Of a stretch of 64,000 bases of DNA, positions 28,110 to 37,876 are shown one piece after another. Position 1 is the stretch's first letter, and each line of letters begins with the position of its first letter. The notes under the pieces were generated by a model. That model did not search any database. It saw nothing but the letters and a program-made list of their open reading frames with translations, and was not told the origin of the DNA. The stretch spans positions 3,100,001 to 3,164,000 of the forward strand of contig JACKAQ010000001.1 of NCBI GenBank assembly GCA_020634975.1. Direction: 5' to 3'. Origin of the DNA: JACKAQ01 sp020634975 [NCBI: Calditrichia bacterium]. GTDB taxonomy: Bacteria > Calditrichota > Calditrichia > RBG-13-44-9. Made by a program: the position numbers and the translations under genes.

Positions 28110-29516
28110 ATGATGGATCATACAAACAAACAATTTGAATTCAATAAATCCTTACAGGATGTTGTACGCCTGTTCTTAATGTATTTCACGCTGACATTGC
28201 TGTGCTTTCTACTTTTTGGCAGTGTTTCCAAAGTAATGGCGCAAACGGTTTCACCGGTTGTGGAATTTGCGGATGGCGGTATCGATGATCAGGATGATAT
28301 TTGCCTTTGGGTTCACCCGACACCATCGCAAAGTTTAGTGATCGCTTCGGACAAAGGTGCCAATACGATTTTCGTTTACGATTTGCAGGGAAACACGCTG
28401 CAATCGATCCAAACGGATGGTCAGCCCGGCAATATTGACGTGCGCTACAATTTTCCGCTCGATGGTGAACTTGTTGATATTGTGGCATTTAACGATCGGT
28501 CAAATAGCGAGGTGGATATTTACAGGGTGTTGCCGGATGATCGCCAACTGGCATTTTTGAACAGCTTTGACGGCGGTAATTGGCCGGATGAATTATATGG
28601 CTTTTGTTTGTATCACAGCCAGGCGACCGGCAAATTTTATGCAATTGGTGCGGGTGCCAGTGGTCAGCTTCGCCAGTGGGAAATGGTGGACAACGGTAGT
28701 GGCGGCATCAACGGCATCGAAATGCGCACATGGAGTAACGGCAGCCAGACAGAAGGAATGGTTGCCGATGACGAGAACGGACTGTTGTTTGCCGCAAACG
28801 AGGTGGAAGGTGTGTATCGCTACGATGCAGAGCCGGACGACGCCAATCCCGATGGCGTGCTAATCGCCGAAACAGGACGCAACGGTTTAACGGACGATGT
28901 TGAAGGCGTCACCATTTATTACGCTGCCGGCGGCACCGGCTATCTGATTGTTTCCAGCCAGGGCAACGATTCATTTAAAGTTTACAACCGTCGCCCGCCA
29001 CATGCGTTTGTCAAAAGTTTTACGGTCAGCGGCGCAGGCAGCACCGATGGCATCGATGTTTCCAACCTGAATTTTGGCGGCGATTTCAGCCAGGGTATTT
29101 TTCTGCTACACGATGGCGGCTCGAGTCCGTATGTTGTGCACGGCTGCGATTACGCGGATCTCGGTTTAGATATCGATACGGATTATTGGAATCCCCGGAA
29201 CACCGCAACCGCAATTCTCCCTTCTGCCGGAATTCCCGAAAAATTCGGGTTGTTACAGAATTATCCGAACCCGTTCAATCCTTCCACAGCGATTCGTTAC
29301 AACCTGAACGAAGCCGAACAGGTTACCTTGCGAATTTTCGATTTGCTCGGCAGGGAAGTATCAACTTTGGTTGATGCGAAACAGCCTGCCGGTGCCTATC
29401 TGGTTCGTTGGGAAGCCAAAAATGCTTACGGAAACGAACTGCCGGGCGGGATTTATTTTGCCCAATTGCAGGCGGGGAGTAATCTGCAAACCATTAAAAT
29501 GGCCCTGATGCGTTAA
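28110..29516 (+). CDS. Beta-propeller phytase (3-phytase family) with T9SS sorting domain
   Basis: A 468-residue exported protein. After an N-terminal signal/membrane segment (cleavage near VMA) comes a beta-propeller phytase domain: DDQDDICLWVHP, SDKGANTIFVYDLQG, the QTEGMVADDENGLLFAANE calcium-site region and a DGIDVSN strand. BPP enzymes hydrolyse phytate (inositol hexakisphosphate) in a calcium-dependent way to release phosphate. The C-terminal 85 residues are a T9SS type A sorting domain (NYPNPFN, ending IKMALMR), so the enzyme is placed at or beyond the outer membrane. GGAG precedes ATG 28110 and a sigma-54 promoter match lies 38 bases upstream. A terminator-like hairpin follows. Confidence 0.9.
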   Translation: MMDHTNKQFEFNKSLQDVVRLFLMYFTLTLLCFLLFGSVSKVMAQTVSPVVEFADGGIDDQDDICLWVHPTPSQSLVIASDKGANTIFVYDLQGNTLQSIQTDGQPGNIDVRYNFPLDGELVDIVAFNDRSNSEVDIYRVLPDDRQLAFLNSFDGGNWPDELYGFCLYHSQATGKFYAIGAGASGQLRQWEMVDNGSGGINGIEMRTWSNGSQTEGMVADDENGLLFAANEVEGVYRYDAEPDDANPDGVLIAETGRNGLTDDVEGVTIYYAAGGTGYLIVSSQGNDSFKVYNRRPPHAFVKSFTVSGAGSTDGIDVSNLNFGGDFSQGIFLLHDGGSSPYVVHGCDYADLGLDIDTDYWNPRNTATAILPSAGIPEKFGLLQNYPNPFNPSTAIRYNLNEAEQVTLRIFDLLGREVSTLVDAKQPAGAYLVRWEAKNAYGNELPGGIYFAQLQAGSNLQTIKMALMR

Positions 29517-29545
29517 ATTTTTTACTGCGGAGCTTGGGACGGAAA

Positions 29546-29582
29546 CCTGCGGTTTCGTTTGTGCAAAACCGCAGGCTATTTT
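29546..29582 (+). terminator. Terminator-like hairpin after phytase gene
   Basis: Perfect 10-bp stem CCTGCGGTTT/AAACCGCAGG with a 10-base loop, followed by CTATTTT. The T-run is weak. Confidence 0.6.
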
Positions 29583-29677
29583 CCGGAATAAATGTCGAAG
29601 CAATTGCGCCACAGCTACAATTAGCGTACTGCCGCAATCAGTTTGTAATACAAACGCAATATTCGGGAGGTAAATTT

Positions 29678-29929
29678 ATGTTGACGATAGAACATAAAAA
29701 AAGGAGTCAACACATGGAAGCAGTAAAAAATCTGGATCAGGCGTTTCTCGATAGCTACATCGATGTGCCGCCACCACCGGTCAAATCCAAACCGAAAGCG
29801 CAGCGCAAAGCCGTAACGCAGGATAACAACGAGCAGGCAAATGCCGCGATCGGAATTTTCAACGCCATTTTGCTGGCAATCCCGATGTGGGCACTGATCA
29901 TTTACGGGTTCATGAAATTGATCGATTAG
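29678..29929 (+). CDS. Small single-pass membrane protein, unknown function
   Basis: An 83-residue protein with a charged, proline-rich N-terminal half (DVPPPPVKSKPK) and one C-terminal membrane helix (AILLAIPMWALIIYGFM). ATG 29678 has GGGAGG 7 bases upstream. A second in-frame ATG at 29714 has its own AGGAG at ideal spacing, so a 71-residue form could also be made. The protein would be anchored by its C-terminus with the N-terminal tail in the cytoplasm. It stands alone between the phytase gene and the exporter operon. No family recognised. Confidence 0.7.
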   Translation: MLTIEHKKRSQHMEAVKNLDQAFLDSYIDVPPPPVKSKPKAQRKAVTQDNNEQANAAIGIFNAILLAIPMWALIIYGFMKLID

Positions 29930-30294
29930 AAAAGATCTCCGTAATTCGCTGAATGAAATTGTTTTAAAAATCTGTAATTATTTATTTTATGCCACTGATT
30001 TTTTTGACCGGCTGTGTCCGCAAATCATCTCTTTTGCCTGCCAATTTTACAAAAATCTGCCCAAATTAATATTGCGCAAACTGCTTTCGGCAGGTTGTTG
30101 CTGTACTGATTTTCCCCATATTACCAATCAACTTTTCAGACAAATTGAAACATTTCTAATTTCCACTCGTCTTGAAACGGGTGTGCGGATGAATGCTTCC
30201 GCAAGTTCAGGTTGGATCAACTTTTCGGAAAACCGCAGTCGATCAATCAAAATTGAAATCAAAAAAAAACAACCTAAATGGGGAGTGTTTTATT
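29930..30294. other. 365-base intergenic region before the exporter operon
   Basis: No gene is supported here. It must contain the promoter of the macA-like gene. An RpoN-like CGGCAGG...TTGC string near 30090 has the wrong spacing by one base and was not called. No terminator was recognised. Confidence 0.5.
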
Positions 30295-31635
30295 ATGTCG
30301 AAAAAAAAGATACTCATTGGATCAGCTATCGTAGTGGTCATTGCTGTTGCGGCAATTTCTTTCGGGATGAAAGATAAAGGCGTGCAAGGTGTTGAGGTGG
30401 AAATTGCACCAGTTCAACGTCACAAAGTTGTGCAAACCGTAATGGCAACCGGACGGATTCAGCCCAAAACGCAGGTGAATATCAGTGCGGATGTGAGTGC
30501 AAAAATCGTTCGTCTGGCTGTAAACGATGGCGATTGGGTCGAGAAAGGACAATTCCTGCTGGAAATGGATAACGAGCGATATCTCGCCAGCGTGGAAAGC
30601 GCGGAAGCAAATTTGCGCTCGTTTCAGGCAGATGCAACGTTGGCCCGCCAAAACATGATCAAAACCGAAAAAGACTATCATCGCACAAAAGAATTGTTCG
30701 ATCAAAACCTCGAATCGCAGGCCTCGCTGGACGCGATGTATGCGGCATACGAGGTAGAAAAAGCCCGTTATCAATCCGCGCAAGATCGCGTGGCACAGGC
30801 GCAGGCTTCGCTCAAACAATCCCGCGATGACCTTTCCAAAACCAAAATTTTCGCTCCGATGTCCGGTACCATCAGCCAGCTCAATAAGGAAGAAGGCGAA
30901 ATTGCCCTCGGTTCCCAATTTCAGGAAGATGTGATTATGGTAATTTCCAACCTTTCCGGAATGGAAGCATTGGTGGATGTGGACGAAAACGACATCGTGA
31001 ATGTAGCCATCGGCGATACCGCAAAAATTGAAGTTGACGCGGTAACCGACGTGCTGTTCACCGGCGTTGTTTCGGAAATTGCCAACAGCGCAAAAGTGAG
31101 CGGACAGGGCACACAGGAGCAAAAAACCGAATTTGAAGTGAAAATTGCCATTGCCGGCGCAGTCGGCGGCGGTGATGCCATGCCCAGCAGCAGCGGCTCG
31201 CTGGAAGTGAAACCTGCGGATCATCGCCCCTCGCTGGAGCTGCGTCCCGGGATGACCGCCAGCGGCGATATCGTTACCGATACCCGTAAAAATTGCCTTG
31301 CAGTGCCGATTCAGGCGGTTGCCGTTCGCACGGTGGATCAGTTGAAAAACAATTCAGGTCCGGCTGCCAAAGGCGATTCCACATCAACCGAAACAGAAAA
31401 TGAATTTCATCCCGATAAAGACGGATTTGTGGAAATTGTGTTTGTGGTGAAAAATGGCAAAGCGGAAGCGCGTCAGGTGAAAACCGGTGTTCAGAGCGAT
31501 ACCCATATCGAAATTCTGGACGGATTGGAAGAAGGCGAAGAAATTGTCATCGGCAACTATCGCGCGATCAGTAAAGATCTGCAGAACGGATCGGAAATTG
31601 TTGTGAAAGAAAACCCATCCACCGCCCGCGGTTAA
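30295..31635 (+). CDS. MacA-like periplasmic adaptor (membrane fusion) subunit of an ABC exporter
   Basis: A 446-residue adaptor: N-terminal membrane anchor (SKKKILIGSAIVVVIAVAA), a biotinyl-lipoyl-like half motif (VSAKIVRLAVNDGDWVEKGQ), a coiled-coil hairpin rich in Ala/Gln/Lys (about 100-190) and beta-barrel and membrane-proximal domains (LRPGMTASGDI). The start at ATG 30295 follows GGGGAG. An acidic/Ser-rich insertion of about 25 residues (NNSGPAAKGDSTSTETENE) interrupts the membrane-proximal domain. First gene of a four-gene run: adaptor, ATPase, two permeases. It would bridge the inner-membrane permease to an outer-membrane channel, which is not encoded here. The substrate is unknown; MacAB relatives move peptides, siderophores or macrolides. 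Confidence 0.9.
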   Translation: MSKKKILIGSAIVVVIAVAAISFGMKDKGVQGVEVEIAPVQRHKVVQTVMATGRIQPKTQVNISADVSAKIVRLAVNDGDWVEKGQFLLEMDNERYLASVESAEANLRSFQADATLARQNMIKTEKDYHRTKELFDQNLESQASLDAMYAAYEVEKARYQSAQDRVAQAQASLKQSRDDLSKTKIFAPMSGTISQLNKEEGEIALGSQFQEDVIMVISNLSGMEALVDVDENDIVNVAIGDTAKIEVDAVTDVLFTGVVSEIANSAKVSGQGTQEQKTEFEVKIAIAGAVGGGDAMPSSSGSLEVKPADHRPSLELRPGMTASGDIVTDTRKNCLAVPIQAVAVRTVDQLKNNSGPAAKGDSTSTETENEFHPDKDGFVEIVFVVKNGKAEARQVKTGVQSDTHIEILDGLEEGEEIVIGNYRAISKDLQNGSEIVVKENPSTARG

Positions 31636-31647
31636 GGAGATAAACTT

Positions 31648-32343
31648 ATGAAAATGCTGGATATAAGAGATATTACCAAGGTATATAAAATGCAGGGTGA
31701 AGAGGTGCGGGCATTGCGCGGCATATCCTTGGCAATCGACAGTAACGAATACGTTGCGATTATGGGACCGTCCGGTTCCGGCAAATCGACGATGATGAAC
31801 GTGATTGGTTGTCTCGATACACCATCCTCCGGCAAATATTTGCTGGAAGGCGAGGACGTGAGTCACATGAACGACGACCAGTTGGCAGATGTTCGCAACC
31901 GGAAAATCGGGTTTGTGTTCCAGACATTTAACCTTCTGCCGCGTTCAGACATTCTGCACAATGTGGAATTACCCCTCATTTACGGAAATATTCCGGCCAG
32001 CCGCCGCAAAAAAATGGCGGAAGAAGCCATCGAAAAAGTAGGTTTGTCTGACCGGATTCGCCACAAACCGAATGAGCTTTCCGGCGGTCAGCGCCAACGC
32101 GTGGCTATTGCCCGGGCGTTGGTGAACAAGCCCTCGATCATCCTCGCGGACGAACCCACCGGAAACCTCGATACGAATACCGGCAAAGAAATCATGAGCA
32201 TTTTTGATGATCTGCATCGCCTCGGCAACACCATCATTTTAGTGACGCACGAAACGGAAATTGCTGAGCACGCCCACCGCGTTGTCCGCCTCCGCGACGG
32301 TTTGGTGGAAAGCGACGAACGGGTTGGCGAACTGGTTCATTGA
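31648..32343 (+). CDS. MacB/LolD-type ABC transporter ATP-binding protein
   Basis: A 231-residue ATPase with Walker [11 protein letters not shown]-loop [11 protein letters not shown], signature [12 protein letters not shown], Walker [12 protein letters not shown] and H-loop VTHE. Its length and motifs match the LolD/MacB ATPase group, where ATPase and permease can be separate proteins. AAGGAG lies 7 bases before the ATG, and the gene follows the adaptor gene by 12 bases. It energises the FtsX-type permease(s) downstream. Confidence 0.95.
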   Translation: MKMLDIRDITKVYKMQGEEVRALRGISLAIDSNEYVAIMGPSGSGKSTMMNVIGCLDTPSSGKYLLEGEDVSHMNDDQLADVRNRKIGFVFQTFNLLPRSDILHNVELPLIYGNIPASRRKKMAEEAIEKVGLSDRIRHKPNELSGGQRQRVAIARALVNKPSIILADEPTGNLDTNTGKEIMSIFDDLHRLGNTIILVTHETEIAEHAHRVVRLRDGLVESDERVGELVH

Positions 32344-32455
32344 TCATATTCCCGGGATGTAATTTTGTATCACCCGAAACAGGAAGGGGTCGCACATTTG
32401 CGATCCAAAAAAATCAGAAAACAAGCCGCTAGCACAAATAAACAAAGGAAAACTT

Positions 32456-33695
32456 ATGCGACTTTACGTGGGAGAATTTTGGGAATCGCTAAAAATAGCG
32501 TTGAACGCCCTGCGTGCCAACAAAGCTCGCGGCATTTTAACCACGTTGGGCATCATCATCGGCATTGTGGCGGTGGTTACCACAATGACGGCAGCCAACG
32601 GGTTGAGCAACAGTTTTAAAGAGAGTATCTCGGCGATCGGTTCGGACGTGCTGTATGTGTCGCGCACGCCGTGGGTGCATATGGGCGACTGGTTTGAATT
32701 TCGGAATCGCCCCAATTTGAGCCTCAAAGACAGCGACAAGCTGGAAACCCGGCTGGTAGAATCGCCGGCGATAAATCCCACAACCGGAACAGAAAAATCC
32801 ATCAAATATCGCTCGCGCAATTTGAACAATGTGGACATCATCGGCACCACCGATAAACACATTGTCGTTTCCGCGAATGTGCCGGAATACGGTCGTTTCC
32901 TGACCGATTTCGACGTTCGTAACAAACGATATGTTTGTGTGATAGGTGCTTCTGTGCAGGAATCGCTGTTCGAAGGCGTTAATCCGTTGAAACAAACGCA
33001 TTAAAATCGGGCGGTATAATTTCCGGGTGATCGGCGTAATGGAAAAGCAGGGCAACGCCAGCTTTTTTGGCGGACCGGATATGGACAGCCAGATTTATAT
33101 ACCCATCACCGCATTTATGAAAGCATTTGGCGGTGCACAGCGCAATTTCAATTTTGCCGTAAAAGCCCCGTCGCAGGACGAAATGGCAGATTTCGAATAC
33201 GAACTGGTCGGCGAAATGCGCAAAATCCGCAAGCTGAAGCCAACCGAAAAAGACGATTTTTCGATCAACAAAATGGATACACTTATGAACGCCTATAATA
33301 ATGTGATGGGCGTTGTGGTGATGATCGGGTTGCTGATCACCAGCGTTTCGCTGTTTGTCGGCGGCATCGGTGTGATGAATATTATGTTTGTTTCCGTTAC
33401 CGAACGCACCCGGGAAATTGGTATTCGCAAAGCCATCGGCGCGAAAAAACGGGCGATATTGGCGCAATTCCTGATGGAGGCGGCCACCATCTGTCTGCTC
33501 GGCGGCGTAGTGGGATTGGCATTGGCGTTTGGCGTAACTGCGATTGTGGATAAATTTCTGCTGCCGGCCAGCCTGTCACCGGGAATTGTCATTGTTGCGC
33601 TGTTTGTCTCGATTTTGGTGGGCATTATTTCCGGTATCATTCCGGCGTATAAAGCTGCCAAACTCAATCCGATTGAAGCGTTACGGTATGAGTAA
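32456..33695 (+). pseudogene. MacB-type FtsX permease interrupted by a single-base frameshift
   Basis: The frame from ATG 32456 (with AAGGA upstream) encodes an N-terminal membrane segment and MacB periplasmic region and stops at 33002-33004, just after residue 182. Homology resumes without loss in another frame: reading from ATT at 33000 gives IKIGRYNFRVIGVMEK and continues through the three membrane helices to the FtsX ending (LNPIEALRYE) at 33695. Removing one base near 32999 restores a 412-residue protein, essentially the length of its 413-residue paralogue at 33848. Both halves look well conserved, so this is either a very recent mutation or a sequencing error. No classical slippery sequence is present. 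Confidence 0.85.
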
Positions 33696-33700
33696 GTTGT

Positions 33701-33803
33701 GTGCTTCGACGCTGCCCAGCAGCTCTTTGGCTGCGCTTCGCGCCTTTCCGCACCCTGAGCGAAGTCGAAGGGTGCACCGGTGCTTCGACGTTGCTCAGCA
33801 CCC
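33701..33803. repeat. Intergenic palindromic repeat cluster (CTTCGAC/GTCGAAG type)
   Basis: Three related units lie between the two permease genes: GTGCTTCGACGCTGCCCAG at 33701, the inverted GCACCCTGAGCGAAGTCGAA with GGGTGC at 33750-33775, and GTGCTTCGACGTTGCTCAGC at 33780. The middle unit has GCACCCT/AGGGTGC arms. The base composition is unlike the flanking genes. CCTGAGCGAAGTCGAAGG-type words are familiar dispersed repeats in many bacterial genomes. Confidence 0.65.
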
Positions 33804-33847
33804 GTAACTACTGAAAATATTAAATTTATTAATCCGGGAAAAACATT

Positions 33848-35089
33848 ATGTTTCCATTTGTTGAAGCATTCAAAATGGCTGTCACCGCAATCTGGAGCCA
33901 CAAATTGCGCTCCGCGTTGACGCTGGTCGGGATCATCGCCGGTGTCGCGTCGATCATCGCGGTGATGACCGGAATTTCTGTGGTGCAAGGCACCATCGAA
34001 AAAGAAATGAGCGTACTCGGCACTACCGTTTTTCAGGTGCAAAAATGGGGTCGCGGTTTTGACGATGTCGATTGGCGCGAAATCCAGAAACGCAAACCGG
34101 TCACGGTGGAAAATGCCGCCGCCATCCGCGAAAATGTGGATAACGTAACGATGGTCGGCTCCGAACTGTGGGATTTCGGGCACAGCGCCCGCTATCGCAA
34201 CGAAACAGCGGAACGGGTAACCATCTGCGGCGGAACGCCGGAATATCCCGAAAACAACACCCATTATGTGTATCTTGGCAGAAATATTTCTCATGAAGAT
34301 GTGAAAATGGCGCGCAACACGGTTGTGATCGGATACGCCATCGCCGAACGGCTGTTTCCGTATGTCGATCCCATTGATAAAGTGTTGAAAATTGACGGGT
34401 TCAAATATCGTGTCGTCGGTGTTTTTGAGGAGAAAAAATCGGCGATGGGCGGCGGATACGATAACTATATTCTGATGCCAATTTCAAAATTTACAAAAGT
34501 TTACGGATCAAAAACCAGTTGGGGCGACGACCGTTCTGTGAACGTAACGGTTCGCGTATCATCGCCGGAACTGGTGGCAGATGCCATCGAAGAAACCCGT
34601 TTTGTGCTGCGCCAAAACCGCAAGGTTCCCCCACAAAACAGAGATGATTTCACCATTTTCACCAATGATAGCCAAATCCGCTCGTTCAATCAGGCCACTG
34701 CCGGCGTGAAAGCCGGTGCGTTTGTGATCGGCATTATCGCGTTGGTTGTGGCGGGCATTGGCATCATGAATATCATGCTCGTTTCCGTTACGGAACGGAC
34801 CAAAGAAATTGGTATTCGCAAATCGCTGGGCGCAAAACGGAAGCACATTTTGCTCCAATTTTTGCTGGAGGCGATTATTTTGTGCAACATCGGCGGTGTT
34901 TTCGGCGTGATGGTTGGATTTGGGCTGGGCAACGTGGTTACCATTTTTACCGGGTTTGCAGCGAATGTTCCAATGGAATGGGCTGTCGGCGGGTTGGTAT
35001 TTTGCACCACCGTCGGGCTGATTTTCGGGATGTGGCCGGCTGTTCTGGCTTCGCGTCTCGATCCCATCGATGCGTTACGATACGAATAA
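33848..35089 (+). CDS. MacB-type FtsX-family ABC transporter permease
   Basis: A 413-residue permease: N-terminal membrane helix after SHKLRSALTLVGIIAG, a periplasmic MacB core domain of about 220 residues and three C-terminal FtsX helices (GIMNIMLVSVTERTKEIGIRKSLGAKR, split across the membrane, ending DPIDALRYE). It is a paralogue of the frameshifted permease just upstream, with the same length and domain order. In related operons the two permeases may form a heterodimer with one ATPase; if the upstream gene is really broken, this one could act as a homodimer. A terminator follows, closing the exporter operon. Confidence 0.93.
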   Translation: MFPFVEAFKMAVTAIWSHKLRSALTLVGIIAGVASIIAVMTGISVVQGTIEKEMSVLGTTVFQVQKWGRGFDDVDWREIQKRKPVTVENAAAIRENVDNVTMVGSELWDFGHSARYRNETAERVTICGGTPEYPENNTHYVYLGRNISHEDVKMARNTVVIGYAIAERLFPYVDPIDKVLKIDGFKYRVVGVFEEKKSAMGGGYDNYILMPISKFTKVYGSKTSWGDDRSVNVTVRVSSPELVADAIEETRFVLRQNRKVPPQNRDDFTIFTNDSQIRSFNQATAGVKAGAFVIGIIALVVAGIGIMNIMLVSVTERTKEIGIRKSLGAKRKHILLQFLLEAIILCNIGGVFGVMVGFGLGNVVTIFTGFAANVPMEWAVGGLVFCTTVGLIFGMWPAVLASRLDPIDALRYE

Positions 35090-35113
35090 AACCTAACACA
35101 TTCCTTTCCGCAC

Positions 35114-35148
35114 AAAAGGGTGGGCAGCTTGCTGTTCGCCCTTTTTTA
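35114..35148 (+). terminator. Intrinsic terminator of the exporter operon
   Basis: AAAGGGTG and CGCCCTTT pair with G-T wobble around an 11-13-base loop, followed by TTTTTTATT. Confidence 0.7.
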
Positions 35149-35315
35149 TTGCTCGCGAAAATTGTGTTTTTCCCTGTTGGTCCCGCGATATTTCGTATTA
35201 AAACTTCAATGAGCACTTTCCCCAAAATTTTTTCTTCAATTTATAATTCTCCGTTCGATAGTAAAAACATCAATGATCCCAAACATTTTTTATGCGTAAC
35301 CGGGAGGGCTAACGC

Positions 35316-35540
35316 ATGGTTGAATCAAGGACTGATGAAAAGACCATCATTTGCTGTGGTCATTCTGTTCAGGCAGAAAAAACAATTATCACCAGCACCC
35401 GCAAATTTTTGGGCTGGCGCGGCATTCGCCGCAGAAACGGAAAACTATATTCCGAACCACAAACGTATGTGGTGTTGCGCTGGCGCTGTCCGGTTTGCGG
35501 CACGCTGTCGCAGTCGGGCATCCGCAACGCTGATGATTGA
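35316..35540 (+). CDS. Small cysteine-containing protein, putative zinc ribbon
   Basis: A 74-residue basic protein. ATG 35316 is preceded by CGGGAGGG at good spacing, which supports a real gene. Cysteines fall in two groups: IICCGH near the N-terminus and RCPVCG near the C-terminus, compatible with one treble-clef or zinc-ribbon site. A basic stretch (STRKFLGWRGIRRRNG) lies between. No family recognised. It stands alone between the exporter operon and sucCD on the same strand. Confidence 0.6.
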   Translation: MVESRTDEKTIICCGHSVQAEKTIITSTRKFLGWRGIRRRNGKLYSEPQTYVVLRWRCPVCGTLSQSGIRNADD

Positions 35541-35742
35541 GCAATGCACACAACGGCCGCCGCTTCATTTTCTCCGTTTGAAAAGATTATTATTCTTTCG
35601 TTTTAATATTGTGCAACCATCAATTATATTTGCAAAATTGAAACTCGATCGTGTGCATCCGGAGCGGTTGACAACTTCCGGAGACGTTGCGAGCTAATCT
35701 GGGGCACGAACAGATGATAGTCTAATTCAAAGGAGAGTTGGT

Positions 35743-36903
35743 ATGAATATTCATGAATACCAGGCCAAAGAAATCCTCAAGCGGTATGGCGTTGCGGTGC
35801 CAGGCGGCCAGGTAGCTTTTTCGGCCGACGAAGCCGAGAAGATCGCCCGGGAAATGGGTGGGGATATTTTTGTTGTAAAAGCACAAATTCACGCGGGCGG
35901 ACGCGGTAAAGGTGGCGGTGTAAAACTTGCCAAAAGCCCGAAAGAAGTGCGCGAACTGGCAGCCAAAATGCTCGGCATGCAGTTGGTTACCCACCAAACC
36001 GGACCAGAAGGTAAAACCGTTCACCGCGTGTTGATTGCATCCGGTGTGGATATCGAACGCGAATTGTATCTGGGCGTTGTGCTGGATCGTTCGGTTTCCA
36101 AACTGGTGATTATGGCTTCCACCGAAGGCGGTGTGGAAATTGAAAAAGTGGCTGAAGAATCGCCCGAACTGATTTTTAAAGAATATATTGAGCCGCAAAC
36201 CGGTCTGCAGCCGTTTCAGGCACGCCGGCTGGCGTTCAAATTGGGATTGACCGGTGCACAAATCAAACATGGCACCAAATTTATCATGAGCTTGTACAAA
36301 GCGTTTGTGGAAACAGATGCATCGCTGGCGGAAATTAACCCGCTGGTGGTCACCAAATCCGGTGAAGTTGCGGCGCTGGACGCCAAAATCGGCTTCGACG
36401 ATAACGCGCTGTATCGCCATCCGGATATCGCGGAAATGCGCGACACTAACGAGGAAGATCCGCTGGAAGTCCGCGCGAGCGAACACAACCTCAACTACAT
36501 CAAACTGGACGGCAACGTTGGCTGTATGGTTAACGGTGCAGGTTTGGCGATGGCAACAATGGACATCATTAAACTGGCTGGCGGCGAACCGGCGAACTTT
36601 CTGGATGTCGGCGGCGGCGCAAATGTGGAAACCGTGCGCAACGGCTTCGAAATCATTTTGTCAGATCCGCATGTGAAAGCCGTGCTGGTGAACATTTTCG
36701 GCGGTATTGTGCGCTGCGATCGCGTGGCAAAAGGGATTATGGAAGCTGCAAAATCCATCGACATGAAAGTGCCGCTGGTGGTTCGTTTGGAAGGCACCAA
36801 CGCCGTTGAAGCGCGCCAACTGCTTTCCGAATCTGATATGAATTTCGAAGTTGCCAGCTCCCTCGCGGAAGCGGCGGAAAAAGTGGTCGCTTTGATCAAA
36901 TAA
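35743..36903 (+). CDS. sucC: Succinyl-CoA ligase (ADP-forming) beta subunit
   Basis: A 386-residue protein of standard length. It opens with [16 protein letters not shown], has the ATP-grasp lysine/glycine loop [21 protein letters not shown] with the Mg-binding residues and the C-terminal ligase half [19 protein letters not shown]. With SucD it interconverts succinyl-CoA and succinate with substrate-level phosphorylation in the TCA cycle. AAAGGAG lies 8 bases before the ATG. sucD follows after 56 bases. The 200 bases upstream contain TTGACA at about 35669 but no well-placed -10. Confidence 0.97.
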   Translation: MNIHEYQAKEILKRYGVAVPGGQVAFSADEAEKIAREMGGDIFVVKAQIHAGGRGKGGGVKLAKSPKEVRELAAKMLGMQLVTHQTGPEGKTVHRVLIASGVDIERELYLGVVLDRSVSKLVIMASTEGGVEIEKVAEESPELIFKEYIEPQTGLQPFQARRLAFKLGLTGAQIKHGTKFIMSLYKAFVETDASLAEINPLVVTKSGEVAALDAKIGFDDNALYRHPDIAEMRDTNEEDPLEVRASEHNLNYIKLDGNVGCMVNGAGLAMATMDIIKLAGGEPANFLDVGGGANVETVRNGFEIILSDPHVKAVLVNIFGGIVRCDRVAKGIMEAAKSIDMKVPLVVRLEGTNAVEARQLLSESDMNFEVASSLAEAAEKVVALIK

Positions 36904-36959
36904 GCGAACTGCGCTCCAAACTATCGATGATAAAAATTTGAAAATAAGAGGTTTAAGAA

Positions 36960-37835
36960 ATGAGCGTTATTGTTGATGATAAGAGCCGGATCGTGGTTCA
37001 GGGCATCACCGGAAAAGAAGGCTCGTTCCACACCCAGCAAATGCTGGACTACGGCACAAACGTGGTTGCCGGGGTAACGCCGGGCAAAGGCGGAACGAAA
37101 TTTGAAGAAAAAGTGCCGATTTTCAACACTGTGAAAGATGCCGTTGAAGCCACCGGCGCTGATGTATCGGTGATTTTCGTGCCGCCGCCGTTTGCCGCGG
37201 ACGCGATTTACGAAGCTGCAGATGCCGGTGTAAAATGGGTAATCTGCATCACAGAAGGCATTCCCGCACGTGATATGTTGAATGTTTACAATTATTTGCA
37301 GCGCACCAACACCCGCATGGTCGGACCGAACTGCCCGGGCGTTATTTCTCCCGGAAAATGCAAGGTTGGCATCATGCCCGCATTCATTCACAAAGAAGGC
37401 AGCGTTGGCGTGATCAGCCGTTCCGGCACGCTGACTTACGAAGCCGTGCACCAGCTCACCGAACTGGGTTTGGGACAATCGACCTGCATCGGTATCGGTG
37501 GCGATCCGGTGATCGGCACCCGCTACATCGATGCGCTGAAATTGTTCAAAGATGACCCGCAAACGGAAGCCGTCATCATGATCGGCGAAATCGGCGGAAC
37601 CGCGGAAGAAGAAGCAGCAGCGTGGATCAAAGCCAATTTCAACAAACCGGTTGTGGCGTTTATCGCCGGACAAACCGCTCCTCCCGGAAAGCGCATGGGA
37701 CATGCCGGCGCGATCATTTCCGGTGGCAAAGGCACCGCCGCAGAAAAAATGGCTGCGCTGAAAGCCGCGGGAATCGCAGTTTGCGACAGCCCGGCAGTGC
37801 TCGGCGAAACCGTCGCCAAAGTGCTGAAAAAATAA
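36960..37835 (+). CDS. sucD: Succinyl-CoA ligase alpha subunit
   Basis: A 291-residue protein of standard length: CoA-binding Rossmann domain ([15 protein letters not shown]), PNCPGVISP and the ligase domain with the phosphorylated active-site His (H248 in [12 protein letters not shown]). It forms the alpha-beta enzyme with SucC. AGAGG precedes the ATG by 7 bases. Together with sucC it forms a two-gene operon closed by two adjacent hairpins. Confidence 0.97.
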   Translation: MSVIVDDKSRIVVQGITGKEGSFHTQQMLDYGTNVVAGVTPGKGGTKFEEKVPIFNTVKDAVEATGADVSVIFVPPPFAADAIYEAADAGVKWVICITEGIPARDMLNVYNYLQRTNTRMVGPNCPGVISPGKCKVGIMPAFIHKEGSVGVISRSGTLTYEAVHQLTELGLGQSTCIGIGGDPVIGTRYIDALKLFKDDPQTEAVIMIGEIGGTAEEEAAAWIKANFNKPVVAFIAGQTAPPGKRMGHAGAIISGGKGTAAEKMAALKAAGIAVCDSPAVLGETVAKVLKK

Positions 37836-37876
37836 CCGGATGTAACTTTTTTTATCCGGTTCGCGGACCGGATTTC

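Noticed and set aside
30080-30105. Sigma-54-like CGGCAGG...TTGC before the macA-like gene
   Set aside because: GG to GC distance is one base short, and RpoN promoters do not tolerate this well.
32985-33010. Programmed ribosomal frameshift in the permease gene
   Set aside because: No X-XXY-YYZ slippery heptamer, no internal Shine-Dalgarno sequence at suitable spacing and no clear downstream structure were seen; a plain one-base indel is simpler.
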